Shown here piece after piece: positions 1 to 11,393 of a stretch of 64,000 nt of DNA. The notes beneath the pieces are model-generated. The model did no database searches and had not been told where the DNA came from. It saw only the letters and a list, made by a program, of their open reading frames with translations. Origin of the DNA: Piper betle (Eukaryota; Streptophyta; Magnoliopsida; Piperales; Piperaceae); assembly GCA_033002965.1 (NCBI GenBank), contig JAURVB010014744.1, forward strand, positions 1 through 64,000. The letters are read 5' to 3'. Every line of letters begins with the position of its first letter. The first letter of the stretch is position 1. Position numbers and translations under genes: made by a program.

Positions 1-2097
1 ATATTGATCATTCCCAAGAATTTGTGCGTAAAGATACAAAAGAATGGTTAAATTGGCTGCGGAATAATATTGGTTTTGATGGCTGGAGACTTGATTTTGT
101 GAGGACGGCTTCTATTATCTTCTCTTTCTCTAACCATCGAAACTATTTTGTCGTGATGTGTTTGAGACTTAAAATAAAGCATAAACATAAAGTATTACAA
201 CTTACAACCACAGGACGGATATATTAAGGAAAATCTGTTAACTTAGTCTTACGTCCTTTGCTACCATACACAGAGGTTTCTCAGGTGGCTATGTCAAAGA
301 ATGTATTGAACATTCAAATCCTGCTTTTGCAATTGGCGAATATTGGGATAGTTTAGCATATGAAGGGGGAAACTTATGTTATAATCAAGGTAAGAATTTT
401 CTGAGCATCTGCCGTGCTTGTTTGGATGTATTTAGAGTATCCAGCATACGAGACTTCATTTTCTCACATTTGCATGCATTGATTTGGTCTTAACAATGAA
501 AATTTCATTTAATATTATCTTCTGCTATATTTCTGCTGTTAAGATTTAGATGTGTCTTCTATGTAGATGCTCATCGTCAGCGAATTGTCAATTGAATAAA
601 TGCCACAGGCGGAACTTCATCTGCATTTGATGTCAAAACAAAGGTAATCGACAGTTTCGGCTTGTATGATGCTAAGGCGTTTAGAATTGACAAATAAGCT
701 CTCGATATTTAGATACGAGTATTTTCTTGTTTTCTTAAGCCATGAATGGGGTCGAAATACAAGTATTTTCTTAAGCCAGAATGACTTGGGCTACTAACTT
801 GTCTGGATTGTACACCTAAGGCAGTAATGTGCATTGTAAATGTTTTTTTGCAAAATTCAAGAAATTAACTACCTTTATGCATCCCTTTTTTGTAGGGCAT
901 TCTCCATTCTGCGTTGCATAATCAGTACTGGAGGCTAATAGATCCCCAAGGAAAACCAACAGGAGTGATGGGGCAGTGGCCATTACGTGCTGTCACCTTT
1001 TCGGAGAACCATGACACAGGGTCTACTCAGGTAAACTTCCACTTCTTTTGGTTGGCCTTAGATAGTAGGCAAACGTCAATTTCATGAACCATTCAAAGTA
1101 CAGGACGGAGATATACTCCTTTTCGCTTCTTTCCTTCATTTCAGGGACATTGGCCTTTCCCCAGGGATAAACTGGTCCTGGGATATGCTTATATTCTCCC
1201 TCATCCTGGAACGGCAGGTCAAGTCGTAAATTATTTAGTTTAAGTTACAGATTGCTATCGCCTCACTGATTTCGCGGTATCTGATTTGCTGACATTGAAT
1301 TAAAAAATAGTCTTTTCTCTTAATTAAGATTGCGAAAGCATCGTCGTTTTCATAGATGGCACATGCTTATATTGTCGGCATAGAGATTTCAAGTCTTCAG
1401 TTTCAACTTTTTTCCATTGCTTTTTGGACAATTATATGGTTATCATGAGACGAAAGTTGTAATCAAATTATCACTGTACTTGCACTTATCTATAGTCAAA
1501 GTGATAATCCAACTTTTTCTTGCTTATTCGTTTTGGACAATTAGTCGTTTTGCTGAAAAGTGCCACATGCAAAAATGCAAGTTCTTTCAGTCTTTCAGAT
1601 CTATCTACATCTGTATTTAAGTAGCCTCTGTTTGATAATGCTCATACGTTATCTGATTGCTGCTACAATATTAATCGAAGTAATGTTTCGGTTTTCTTTG
1701 TTTACTGAAACTAGAATTTGTGTACTTGAAATCATGTATGTAATTTCACCAGCAACTTAAGATGTGTGTCATCTTGCAGCCTGTTATTTTCAATGATCAC
1801 TTCTACGATTTTGGACTTCGAGATACAATAGTTGAATTGATCGAGGCCCGTGGGCGTGCTGGCGTTCATTGCCGGAGCCCTGTCAAAATTTATCATGCAA
1901 ACAACGAGGGCTATGTTGCACAAGTTGGTGACAGTCTGACCATGAAGCTGGGGCACTTCGACTGGAACCCTTCCAAAGAGAACCAGTCGGATGGTACCTG
2001 GCAGAAGTTCTTGGACAAAGGCTCTCATCAAGTTTGGATAAGACAATCATCTTCAATTTTGTATCAATACATAATTTCTGCTCACAAGGCTTTTTAA
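1..2097 (+). pseudogene. AMY2: AMY2-like alpha-amylase, 3' part, damaged allele or pseudogene
   Basis: Endo-acting alpha-amylase (GH13) that hydrolyses internal alpha-1,4 bonds of starch; AMY2-type enzymes are usually cytosolic. The exons I can trace are 1-103, 274-389, 567-643, 896-1030, 1145-1213 and 1780-2097. All three catalytic residues are visible: the Asp in GWRLDFV, the Glu in AIGEYWDS and the Asp in ENHDTGSTQ. The C-terminal exon (VIFNDHFYDFGLRD, then GHFDWNPSKENQ and VWIRQ) fits the AMY2 rather than the AMY3 subclass, from memory of the families. Several things are wrong. Codon 593-595 is TGA where the family has Trp (IVNWINATGG). The first intron (104-273) begins GA instead of GT. 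The intron at 1214 begins GC. The reading frame runs 18 codons past the expected VWIRQ end. The 5' exons lie outside the window. Family confidence is high; the pseudogene call is an inference that sequencing error could overturn. Confidence 0.85.
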
Positions 2098-2269
2098 AAA
2101 ATAACTCTTGCTAATGTAAGTAGAGTACGATATCCACAATAAGTTGGAAGTGATCTTTCCTCTTCCTGGGTTTTTTAACGAGTGTACCATTAATTGTTTT
2201 GTATGTTTGAAATACATAGGAGATCCGAAGGGTTCATTTTACTCTTGAAAATGCAAGATGGGTAATGTC

Positions 2270-2518
2270 AAAATGTGATCTTTTATTTTATTTTATGGAA
2301 AGCGTTGTTTGTTATTATTGGTAGAATAACTAATTAGCGCACTAGCCCTAGTTCTAATGGTCTATCGAATTTGGGTAGTGATCTTAAGACATAATTAAAA
2401 TGTAATCTTTTTTATTATTATTTTATAAAAATTGTTGTTTGCAGAATAACTAATTAGTGCACTAGTCCTCGTTCTAATGGTCTATAAAATTTGGATATTG
2501 ATCTTAAGCCATAATTAA
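2270..2518. repeat. Two-copy tandem repeat, about 125 bp unit
   Basis: Two diverged head-to-tail copies (about 2270-2398 and 2399-2518) share the order AATAACTAATTAG, GCACTAG, GTTCTAATGGTCTAT and ATCTTAAG.CATAATTAA. They lie between the amylase end and the tRNA gene. No coding sense is seen. Confidence 0.75.
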
Positions 2519-2577
2519 TTGAACTATGTGTAATTAAAATGGAAGATTGGAAAATTAAGGGGAAAAAAGTTATTTGT

Positions 2578-2650
2578 TGGAGTTGCAGGGTATCGAACCC
2601 TGTACCTCTCGCATGCAAAGCGAGCGCTCTACCATTTGAGCTACAACCCC
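2578..2650 (-). tRNA. tRNA-Ala (anticodon UGC)
   Basis: The reverse complement is a 73-nt cloverleaf. The acceptor strand GGGGTTG pairs with CAACTCC plus discriminator A, allowing one G-U. The D-arm is TAGCTCAAATGGTAGAGC, the anticodon stem-loop centres on TTTGCAT giving anticodon TGC, and the T-arm contains GGTTCGATACC. These serve as the internal A and B boxes for RNA polymerase III. A T-run on the minus strand about 10 nt downstream (plus-strand A-run near 2563-2568) suits a Pol III terminator. The CCA end is not encoded, as expected for a nuclear gene. It matches the usual plant tRNA-Ala except for a few acceptor and T-stem changes. Confidence 0.95.
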
Positions 2651-3856
2651 TTACATTTGAAATATACATTAACATTATTAAAAACATGAAAAATGGTGTT
2701 TTGAAGAGATGAACTTTTAGTTTATCTTTACTGGTTGGCATTTGTGTATAACCATTACTATTATGTTCAGGCTGGACATTTCGATTTATTGTCGAGATGG
2801 AAGTGCTTCTTCTATATTTAGAATGCGAAAATGCAACTTGTTCTGTCAATGATTGTTATTAGAAGATGCAATTTCTGTAGATTGCAGATGTTAATGGGAG
2901 GCTTTAAACATCCCCAATACCCAGAACAAAGTTTATACACTTTTCAATTGTATCACCAAGATTCTGAGTTCATTATTTATAAAAACTGGGGATTGACTCC
3001 ACATAGTATACAGACAGTTAATTGGATGCGATTTTCTATTAGTTCTCAAATGACAAACCTATTCATTTTTCTTAAACCATACAAGCCATGTAGTTGTGGG
3101 CAGTTGTAATACGCATCTATTATTGCAAAAGCATTCTCACGATCATTAAAATTGGCTTCAATGGGAAGGTAGAATATCTTAACTAGTAGTTGAGAATCAA
3201 AATCTGACTTTTTTTACGTGAATTTTGAAGATTAAATCTTGTCTCGTCTGCTGGACCTGAAGTGGTTGGAATGAATGGGCATTGTGAATCACCAGACTCT
3301 TGAACCCCGCTGCTGTTGTGCAAGTGCTTAGATATGAGTTGGGGAAACTTACAAGTACACTCAGAGTTGGTCTGTTCCTATCTGTCACTGCTCAATACCT
3401 ACCGGTTCTACCGCAAGTATAGCTCTGTTTAGCTTGAGGTTCGACAAAAGCTTGATGGAGCTAAATTGTAATAAAGGTTGGACTAGTATCGATTCAATTC
3501 GAAATTCGATATTTTGTACATCCTGTAGTTGTCCTTGTGTCCGTGTTAATTTGGCAACGAGCATAAATATTAGTTATGCCTACTTTTTATTACTGATTTG
3601 TATTATGATATTTCAATGTCTTACCAATATGTGGAGCACACTGATAAAAGTAAGTTAAATCCATGCCAATGACACCAATTTAAGCGTAAATTGTTCAGGA
3701 AAGCAACTTCCTCGCTCAGTAAAAATAGACATCAATATGTAAGGCGTAGTTCATAAAAAAAGACCAAGCACACGAAAATAAAATTTGATCGTTTTTTATG
3801 TACATGACTAGGGAGGGAGCTAGTAAAATGCTTTAAAACCTCGAGGTAGAGCTGCT
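2651..3856. other. Intergenic, no gene recognised
   Basis: This AT-rich spacer holds no reading frame with family resemblance on either strand. The part next to 3857 should contain the EAF7 3' untranslated region, since that gene runs on the minus strand. Nothing else is supported. Confidence 0.5.
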
Positions 3857-5567
3857 CTATGCCTCATCCTTCGCAGCAAGAAAATTGCGAGGTAGGCAAA
3901 AATCTTCCACTTGGTTTAGGATTTCATTGTCCTCATCTTCTGGTTTCTGTTTAAAAAAGCAACAAAAACAATTAGATGATTGTGAATAACCATGTCCTCA
4001 GATGTGGTTTAAATCAAGCCAACACACGTTGAGTGTGAATCCTCATTACATCTGACAGTTTCTTGTGCAGGGTAAGACCGTGAAGTTAGTGTATGGGATT
4101 ATTGTATTTACCAACCGTAAATATTTTATGGCCTCGCCTAGAGCAAGCTGTTCCGCCGTATCCAATTAGCTTCCAATAAAATTGATATATTACCAGCTAT
4201 GCTTTAAGATTTGACCAACGGAAATTCTTGACATTTACGAGTCCTTCAGATAAAAAGAATAAGAAAGCACTTCTGTTTTTAGTTTGCAGTATTTTGTAGA
4301 ATATGAAGGCAATTCAATTCAAACTTAAACTAGAAGCCAGGAAAATGATGCTAGACAGCAGACGAAAGCAAGCGTCCATGAAGTACGCTAGCACAGCAAT
4401 TTCTATACATGAAATCAATGGCGAGAAAACTATGAAAAGGTGATCGACTTTGAAAAGATAATTCATCGTTATCGACATGCAGATAAACATCTGGAGAACT
4501 TCTATAATGACGGGAAAAAAATCGGGAGGCATATTCAGAGAGCATTACATACCAGCATTTCTAGATTATAGAAACGATCAAGAAGCTGCAAAACCTCCTC
4601 TGCGGTGAATTGTCGGTTGAAACTGTATATATAGATGGATTTAGAAATTAGTGCATATACACTCACCGGTACTTCAAAATATATTTCATAAACTGATTAT
4701 CCAAATCATACCTTCTCGCCAAAAAGTCCATTACACAGTCGAGAACAAAGTGGCGGTGAATCCCTGCAGGATTAAACTACTTTTATAGACCAGTAAATAA
4801 TGGGACTAAATATTAGAGCAAGAGAAAAAATTTGAGAAAGGTAAGAAAAAGAACAACACATTACTTCGACCAAAAATTTGAAACATTATCATGATCTAAA
4901 CAACCAACATCTTTCTTTGATATAAATGATACATAAATAAAGAACAAACGCACATTCAAAACCTACAGATTAGGATAAGAGACAACCTTGCAATTTCGCA
5001 GGAGGATAGAATTCAAGAGCCTGTAACAACCCAACTTCCAGCTCAACGGCAGAATGCTCCTACATTTTGATTCACAAACCAAAAGAAATCAAAATCATAA
5101 AATTCAAAAGTGTGCAACACAGACCCATTAACAGAGATTTTTTTTTTGATTCACAAACATAATGGAAGTAGAACCATAAAAATTCAAAAATGTAAACAAC
5201 ACCGACCCATTGATCGAGATCAAAATTTGAAATTTACAATCCAAATGACAGTACACCCATAAAATTCAAAAGTGAACACATATGAACAGAGACCTACAGT
5301 TTGATCTACAAACAGAATAAAAGCAGACTCAACAAATCCAAAATGCAGACAACACGAATTCATTAATTTACAAATAAAACGAAATCAGGGTCATCGAAAT
5401 TCAAAATCAAACAACACAGACTCACAAAGAGATCAACAAAAAAAGAAGACGAATAATCTCACCTTAGAAAGAGAAGACGCCGATGAAGGTGGAGCATGAG
5501 TTGGGGAATGGGATGACAGATCGTCCCGCTCCACCTCGTCGCTGGTCTCGTCCTGATCCGTCTTCAT
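3857..5567 (-). CDS. EAF7: EAF7/MRGBP homologue, NuA4 histone acetyltransferase subunit
   Basis: Predicted 129-residue nuclear protein of the EAF7/MRGBP family, the small NuA4 subunit linking MRG-domain proteins to the acetyltransferase complex. Coding exons from 5' to 3' are 5567-5463, 5059-4987, 4763-4712, 4622-4553 and 3946-3857. All introns are GT-AG and the phases join cleanly. The acidic Ser/Pro-rich start MKTDQDETSDEVERDD is followed by the family core: VELEVGLLQALEFYPPAKLQ, HRHFVLDCVMDFL, FTAEEVLQLLDRFYNLEML, then an acidic linker and VEDFCLPRNF before the stop. The length is close to the short plant homologues. The ATG is chosen because the upstream leader exon (ending near 5656, then an intron) has an in-frame stop before it. 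It appears intact. The leader carries a short uORF and an E2F-like site, annotated separately. The fold assignment rests on these motifs alone. Confidence 0.9.
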
Positions 5568-5706
5568 CAAATACTCTTCACCACACAAACAAACAAGAAT
5601 CACACAAACGATCATACAATCTACCAAAAATACATTAAAAAACCCGAAAATTCTTACTAGCGACGAGCTCGGATTAGCCGAAGAAAGGAAGGCGGCGGTC
5701 ACGACG

Positions 5707-5763
5707 TCACCGGCGACGACGGCGACGGTGGCGGCGGCGGCGGCGAGCGACTGAATTGAGCAT
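5707..5763 (-). promoter_or_regulatory. Arginine-rich upstream ORF in the EAF7 leader
   Basis: An 18-codon frame starts MLNSVA and continues as an almost pure Arg run with one His, ending in TGA. It lies in the GC-rich first exon of EAF7, upstream of the leader intron and the main ATG. If the transcript starts upstream of 5763 it could reduce translation of the main frame. The GC trinucleotide composition could also produce it by chance. Confidence 0.4.
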
Positions 5764-5781
5764 TTCGCGGTCGAGTCTAAA

Positions 5782-5790
5782 GGCGGGAAA
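5782..5790 (-). promoter_or_regulatory. E2F-type site in the EAF7 promoter
   Basis: The minus strand reads TTTCCCGCC, matching the plant E2F consensus TTTSSCGS. It lies about 20 bp upstream of the uORF start. This suggests S-phase-linked expression; binding is an inference. Confidence 0.5.
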
Positions 5791-7440
5791 GTAATTTCCC
5801 CGGATTTGGATTCCCGATGGAAAACGCTGGTAATTTGAATTCAATCATTTGTTTCCCAAGTTGGTGTTTATGCTAAACACCAATTTCAAAGAAAGTCAAC
5901 CTGCTATGTTAAATCTCGGTTTTAACGATTTATGAGTTTAATTTAAACATAATATTCTATTCTCGTTTTAATTTTATAGCTGATAATCTGTTAAATGAAT
6001 TTTAGCTCAAATAAATATTTTGTTGGACTCGTAAAAATGTTTTCGTGAATAGATCATTTGACAATCAGCATTTCCACTCTCTATATTCTATTAAACCTTT
6101 TTATGAGATTTATGTCATATTCTAAAACTCTTCAAAAAATAAGCTTTAATGAAAGTCAATTTTCAAAAAATGTAATATTTTGTCGCAATCATCGAGATTA
6201 GAAAACTTTCAAATATTATAATATGATAATATAAATAAAGTTTAAATGCGATAGAATTAACATCTATTATCCTTCCCCTTGGATAAATAATTTTACTCCT
6301 AATCGTAGAAAAAACTAATTTCTGTTTAAACTAATTAGAGAGTTTATTATAATAGAAAATTCTATTTTGGATAAATTTATATTTGAAGATTTCTTTAAAA
6401 ATAATGAAAGTTACAATTTTAAACGAGGCAACGATCAAATTTATGTATTAATATTGATTAATGAAGACATTTTTTTGTAAGAATACTAAATAATAAAACC
6501 TGAAATAATCACATTTTTCGGAAAATTAATTGCATTTTAGCTGCTTCAAATACACTTGAATATCTTTTCGAAAGATTGTGAAAATCCATGGCTTAAAGTG
6601 CTTGTTCATTCAAATAAACATGATATTTTATGTTAGGAGAAGAGGAGAAAAAAATGCCAGCAATTTTAATGTGCAAAATTTTGAAATACTACATGGTTAT
6701 ATTATATAGTTTTTACGTTATTATAAACTAGTTTCTCAAACAAATTATTATTCCCTAATAAGGTTACTAAATAAAAATTGATTGCACCATCCTTCCTTCT
6801 TCGCACCTCTTCCTTCTTCATCCTTTCACGCCTCATTTAATATTTTAATATTTAAAAAACATTTCTTTTGGTCCTCTCAACAAACATAAAAATTTAGCTA
6901 ATAATTAATTATTTTAGCCGTCAAATTGGTAGAAGGTAACTCCAGCCAGACACTAGAACTTGAATCCTTTAATCCTCTTATTCTCAATAAGGCTGTAACT
7001 AATATAAGTAAGCAACTTCACAAAATTAATGACTTTACTAATTTTTATGGACTACATTACTAAATATAGGTTTGTATTTATCATTGTTCTAAATACTAAT
7101 TTACTCATTGCAATTATTGCGTTATTTGCAAGTGTGACTATTGTATTTCACCTGGAATAATTATTGTGGAAAAATTGTTATAGAAAAAAAATGTTGTTGG
7201 TTTCATTGTTCACTAATTTAATATTGTAAAAAACAGAAAATGGATAAAAGTCTTTAAGATATGGGGCTTAAATGACTTACATACATTTGAGTTCTTTTTC
7301 GACACGAAACTACAAAAATTCATTGCTGAAATTTTAAAATAATTTATATTAATTCCAAAAATTTTAAAAAAAAGTCAGGAGGCCATCAAGTTTTCTGAAT
7401 GTTTTGTTTTTAGTGGGCAGGAAAATTATTTCATTTTCCT
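5791..7440. other. AT-rich intergenic spacer
   Basis: Very AT-rich sequence with no supported gene, RNA or element ends. It separates the minus-strand EAF7 promoter from the next plus-strand transcription unit. Confidence 0.5.
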
Positions 7441-7468
7441 TCCACTCATATGAGATACCTGGAAAGTG

Positions 7469-7481
7469 TTTCCGCGGGAAA
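7469..7481. promoter_or_regulatory. Near-palindromic double E2F-like site
   Basis: TTTCCGCGGGAAA places an E2F-like half site on each strand; TTTCCCGC is on the minus strand. It is followed by a short GC-rich, CT-rich stretch (7495-7600) that looks like the promoter or leader of the small gene at 8552. That gene's coding exon is preceded by an acceptor (TTTTGTAG) near 8529, so a leader intron from about 7.7 kb is plausible. Confidence 0.4.
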
Positions 7482-8551
7482 TGATGGTTCACTTCCTCCT
7501 CCTCCCTCCCCCGCCTCCTCATCGGAAGTTTCGTCACCGCGGCGGATGTGTAACCCATCCGTCTTCCTTGGCGGACAAGAAAGGCTTCTGCGTTTCCCGT
7601 TAATCAACCCGACGTGCGCACACACTTCTCTTCTGTTTTCGTCATATTTTCCAATATGATTCACATCTGAATTTTGCTACCAGTAATTGGTTGCCTAATT
7701 TATTATGTAAGACGTTCTTGCATTGGTGTTTGATTCTTTATTCTACTTTGTTTTGATTTTTGTTTTAAAAAGAAAGTGATTGGTGTTACAGTAGCAGTAA
7801 CACTCAGGGATGTTAGGATTTCTGTATGATTTCTGTGATTTAACCATGTGAGTGAGAGACGATGCTGTTGATATAACTTTTCGGTAAACTGCATCCGTAA
7901 TTGGAAGGACGAGTGAATTGCTCTTTTCTTCATCACCTTATTATCCAAATTGTGGTCAGGGGGATCTTATTCCACTATTCTACTCCATTGGAAAGTATAT
8001 CAAAGCTCAAACCGTTGGAGTGCATTTAGATTATGCTATTATGTAGAGCTATGACTTGTGGGTAGCCTCTTCTCTGGTCATGGACCATGTTAGGATTTGG
8101 GTCTTTCGATGAGAAAGGAATTAGCGTTTTGTTCCCAGTTGAAGTCGGAATGTGTTGCACCATTTGGAGGGTGTGCTTTCCTTCGTTCTATTTCCTTCTA
8201 TTGTTTGACTTTAAGTGTAAGTGTAAAAAAAACAAATTAAACGTCTAGTCTCGTTACTGGAAGCTAAAGAACATACTGCATCGTTGCAGCTTATTATGTG
8301 AGACATATTTTGTAGGAGTTAGGTCTATGGTATAGAAATCCAGTCCCATCACTGCTAAAGTTTTCAAATTTTTATTAGCTTGCTTACACTGGTGGTCACT
8401 TAAAAATGTTAAGTTTTATAATAGCCTTTATGCTAGAGTATTAGGGCTTATCTAAAGTCGAAACTAAAGAGCTTGGGAAACAGATGGAAGATACATAATA
8501 GAGGAAAATTGCTTGAAAATGTTTTGTAGGAACTGCACTGCATAGAACAAC

Positions 8552-8900
8552 ATGTCCGAGACAGATCAATCTACAAATGTGCCTCAACCTATACATGCCA
8601 AAACCCCAGCTTCTGCATCTTGTAGAATGAAGAAGAAATAAGATACTGGTTACTTGGAGGATTTAAAGGATCACAATGATGAATTCATCAATGCTTTGAT
8701 GGATGAGCATGAGACATGCTTTAAGAAGACTATCGAAAAGGTTAGTTGTTTCACTTCTTTTTTTGGGTTTCATGGAACATGATGACAGATTGCAGACTTA
8801 TTCAAGTAATGACTGGCTTCAGATGTTTGGAATATCGAAAAAAGTGGCAGAAAGAAACTCTTCTAACGAGGGAGTTGAGAGCTCATTGCCTTTTCTCTGA
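8552..8900 (+). pseudogene. Small plant protein gene, two exons, interrupted by an in-frame stop
   Basis: Exon 1 is 8552-8740 and exon 2 is 8823-8900, joined at a GT-AG intron in phase 0. Translation gives MSETDQSTNVPQP, a basic segment, an in-frame TAA at 8639-8641, then EDLKDHNDEFINALMDEHE, CFKKTIEK, and in exon 2 MFGISKKVAERN ending in ESSLPFL and a stop. The acidic D/E/H-rich helix followed by a short basic MFG..K motif resembles an unnamed conserved small plant protein family of about 90-100 residues, from memory. The frame continues sensibly on both sides of the TAA and the splice sites are good, so a single base change probably broke a real gene. Alternatives are readthrough, an allelic null or sequencing error. 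No function can be assigned. Confidence 0.6.
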
Positions 8901-11219
8901 GTTAAGACAGCCTTGAACGATAAGAAGCAGGTTGTAACATGAATGTATCACCACTTGTTTGGATCAGTTCATTTACTACATCTGCACTCACTATGCATGG
9001 CTTTGTTTTTCGTCTAGAACCTTTAAGAGCACAAGTTATTGAAAATTTTAAGAGGTAGAATTAACAAGTAGGTTAGCTCGTGATAAACGTGCCTTTTTGG
9101 ATGAGTGCGGGCATTTATTTTTTGCTTGACAAAGTTGTACAGTAAATACTCTTTTACGAACTGTATGCTTTCTGACCTTTTTTGTAGTGAGAAACCTTTG
9201 ATCGACAACTGTGCATTTTAAAGAGTTTATAGATCATAAAATTAACACGGAGCTTATTTTTTGCAATGTCTCGCTTCTACAGCTTTTCTGTGCTTTAATT
9301 GGGAATGATTGTATTTTTGAGAGATGCCGCACAATTTGAAAACATTATTTATGAAATTAAGTGTCGTAGGTTTGCAATTTGTTAAAACTGGGCCCAATTA
9401 TTTGTAATTAAAAATGAAGGGTAAATTCCAATAATTTAGAATTCGAAGCCCCACAAATGAAAGCCGTTTATCACACTATTAAAAAAGCGTCACTTCAAAG
9501 AAATTTCATGCTCGAGAACAAAAGATGTAGCTATTACTATTATACTTGCCCAGACATAAATATCTTATGGTGGTCAGCAAGTCTCTTTAGGAATGACCAG
9601 CTATCAATTATCATATGTTGACATCTTTGCCATGGAAAAAAATATATATGTTGACAACTTTCTTGTCAAAATTGTCACGTGAGTTTAAGTCCAAGAATCA
9701 GCATCATTATTTTACGTGATTTATGCCTTTAATTATGTAAATCTTATCCAGCCATTGATTAACACGCGCCCCGACTCTTTCGCATGCAAAATTCTTTGAG
9801 TTTTTTTTTAAAGTATCTTTATCGTTCAACTATTCTTCTAATTCAAAGACTCGTTGACATAAAAATATTAACACCAATTTTTCACTTATTTTTATCAAGA
9901 ATCGCCATTTGCCTACCAATGATAAGACCTTGCTCATATTAATTCTTCGCTTCTTTATTTTTAGGAAGAGTCATTTACCTGCAAAATGATAAGAACATGG
10001 TGGAATGTCAGCTCGTTCAAAACAAGCAGCCATTTTGCAACCAGACAAATACACGCTTGGAAAACAAAAGGACTGGACAGATACACATATTATTAATGTT
10101 CAATTCTCTCGTAAGGAAAATGGGTCCCAGAGAATGTTTTCTTAGAGTTGGGGCCCATTAAATCTGGCACAGGGATCTTAGTTAAGTGTGGCCCACAAGA
10201 TCCATTCACTAAAGTAACGCCTGGGGGGCCAAAAGGTCAACCGCTTTACATCTTTGTTGGATCTTTCACTCAACGACGAACTTAATTTGCTCCCCTAAGT
10301 TTGTTTAAGAAAAAGAAAACATACCGTGGACAAAACGAAAAATAAAAAAGTCGCAATGCAATGCTACACGAAACTACTAGGCCTTGGCCCTTACAGCATA
10401 TCTTTGCTAATATAAATCTTTTTGTATATAATGCTCAGGGTTTTGTAACTTGGTAGGCTTGATTTGCAGTTGGACTTGAATTTAAATGAAGCAAAATTGT
10501 GCTTGGTTATTCTTAATATGGTTCGACTTAAAAAGCTCTATCTTTTATATAAATTAGGTGCTTTTAGGTGGCCCGAAAAAGAAAAAGAAATAGCTTTTAG
10601 GCATGCACAGTGTATCCTATTCATGGAATGAATTAAAATAAAAATAGTTTAGGGTACTTTAAAAAGTCTAAATAATAGCTATTATTATTTATGCAGACCA
10701 ATAGGTCCGACTGATATATTTTAGTATTAAAACATATAATGTAAATTAAACAAACATAAACCAAAGTTAGTCAAACTTGCCTTAAACTTAAATTAATTCA
10801 AGTCAATTGAATTAAGAAGACAACCTAGCCTTTTATTTCACAAACGCAATCCAACACACTCACAGCACTCACAATACCCAAAACCTCCCACTAATCTAGA
10901 TTATTGTCGATGATTTTTGAATTAAACATGAACTCAATTTCCCTCCCTTTTCTTATGATCCCCGCCCTAGCGGCGTTTATTATTGGACAAACCTTTGAGG
11001 AAACGCCCAAAACCGTAACTACTTGGGATGTGGCCCAGATGGAGCATACAAAATTATGAGAGCCCTTGGGCGTCAAAACCACCCAAAAAGGTATCAAAGC
11101 CTCTAATCGGGCCAAGGGGTCCGGATATCAGCCTCGGCGTACCCGAGCCTCACGCCTCGGGTCCGAGCCAAAGCTCTCGTTGAAAATTTCGCAAAACCAG
11201 AACCCAAACGCAATCACTC
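8901..11219. other. Intergenic, no gene recognised
   Basis: AT-rich spacer with no protein family resemblance on either strand. The last few hundred bases before 11220 should contain the promoter of the large gene downstream. Confidence 0.5.
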
Positions 11220-11393
11220 CACCTCCTCCACCCCCGCCCTCCCTATCGCCTCTCCATCCCCCAAAACCCACAAATTCCCCACCCTCACACCGCCGCCGCC
11301 GACGACGACGACGAAGAAGAACTCTCCGCCCCGACTCCGTCCGCCCTCCGCCGCCGATTCCGCCCCCATTGCCGCCGGGGCGGCTTAATTTGA
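11220..11393 (+). promoter_or_regulatory. Probable CT/CCG-rich 5' leader exon of the large gene
   Basis: A sharp switch to C-rich then CCG-rich sequence ends at a strong splice donor (TTTGA then GTAAGTTCC at 11394). It is followed by T/G-rich intron-like DNA for more than 1 kb. This is the typical structure of a plant leader exon with a long 5' intron. The Pro/Arg-rich frame across it has no family resemblance and is treated as non-coding. Confidence 0.45.

Noticed and set aside
2454..2849. 131-codon minus-strand frame
   Set aside because: It runs straight through the tRNA-Ala gene and has no family resemblance.
7446..7664. Minus-strand frame with DETSDEE, similar to the EAF7 N-terminus
   Set aside because: The resemblance is a short acidic low-complexity motif; no EAF7 core follows, so it is not a duplicated exon.
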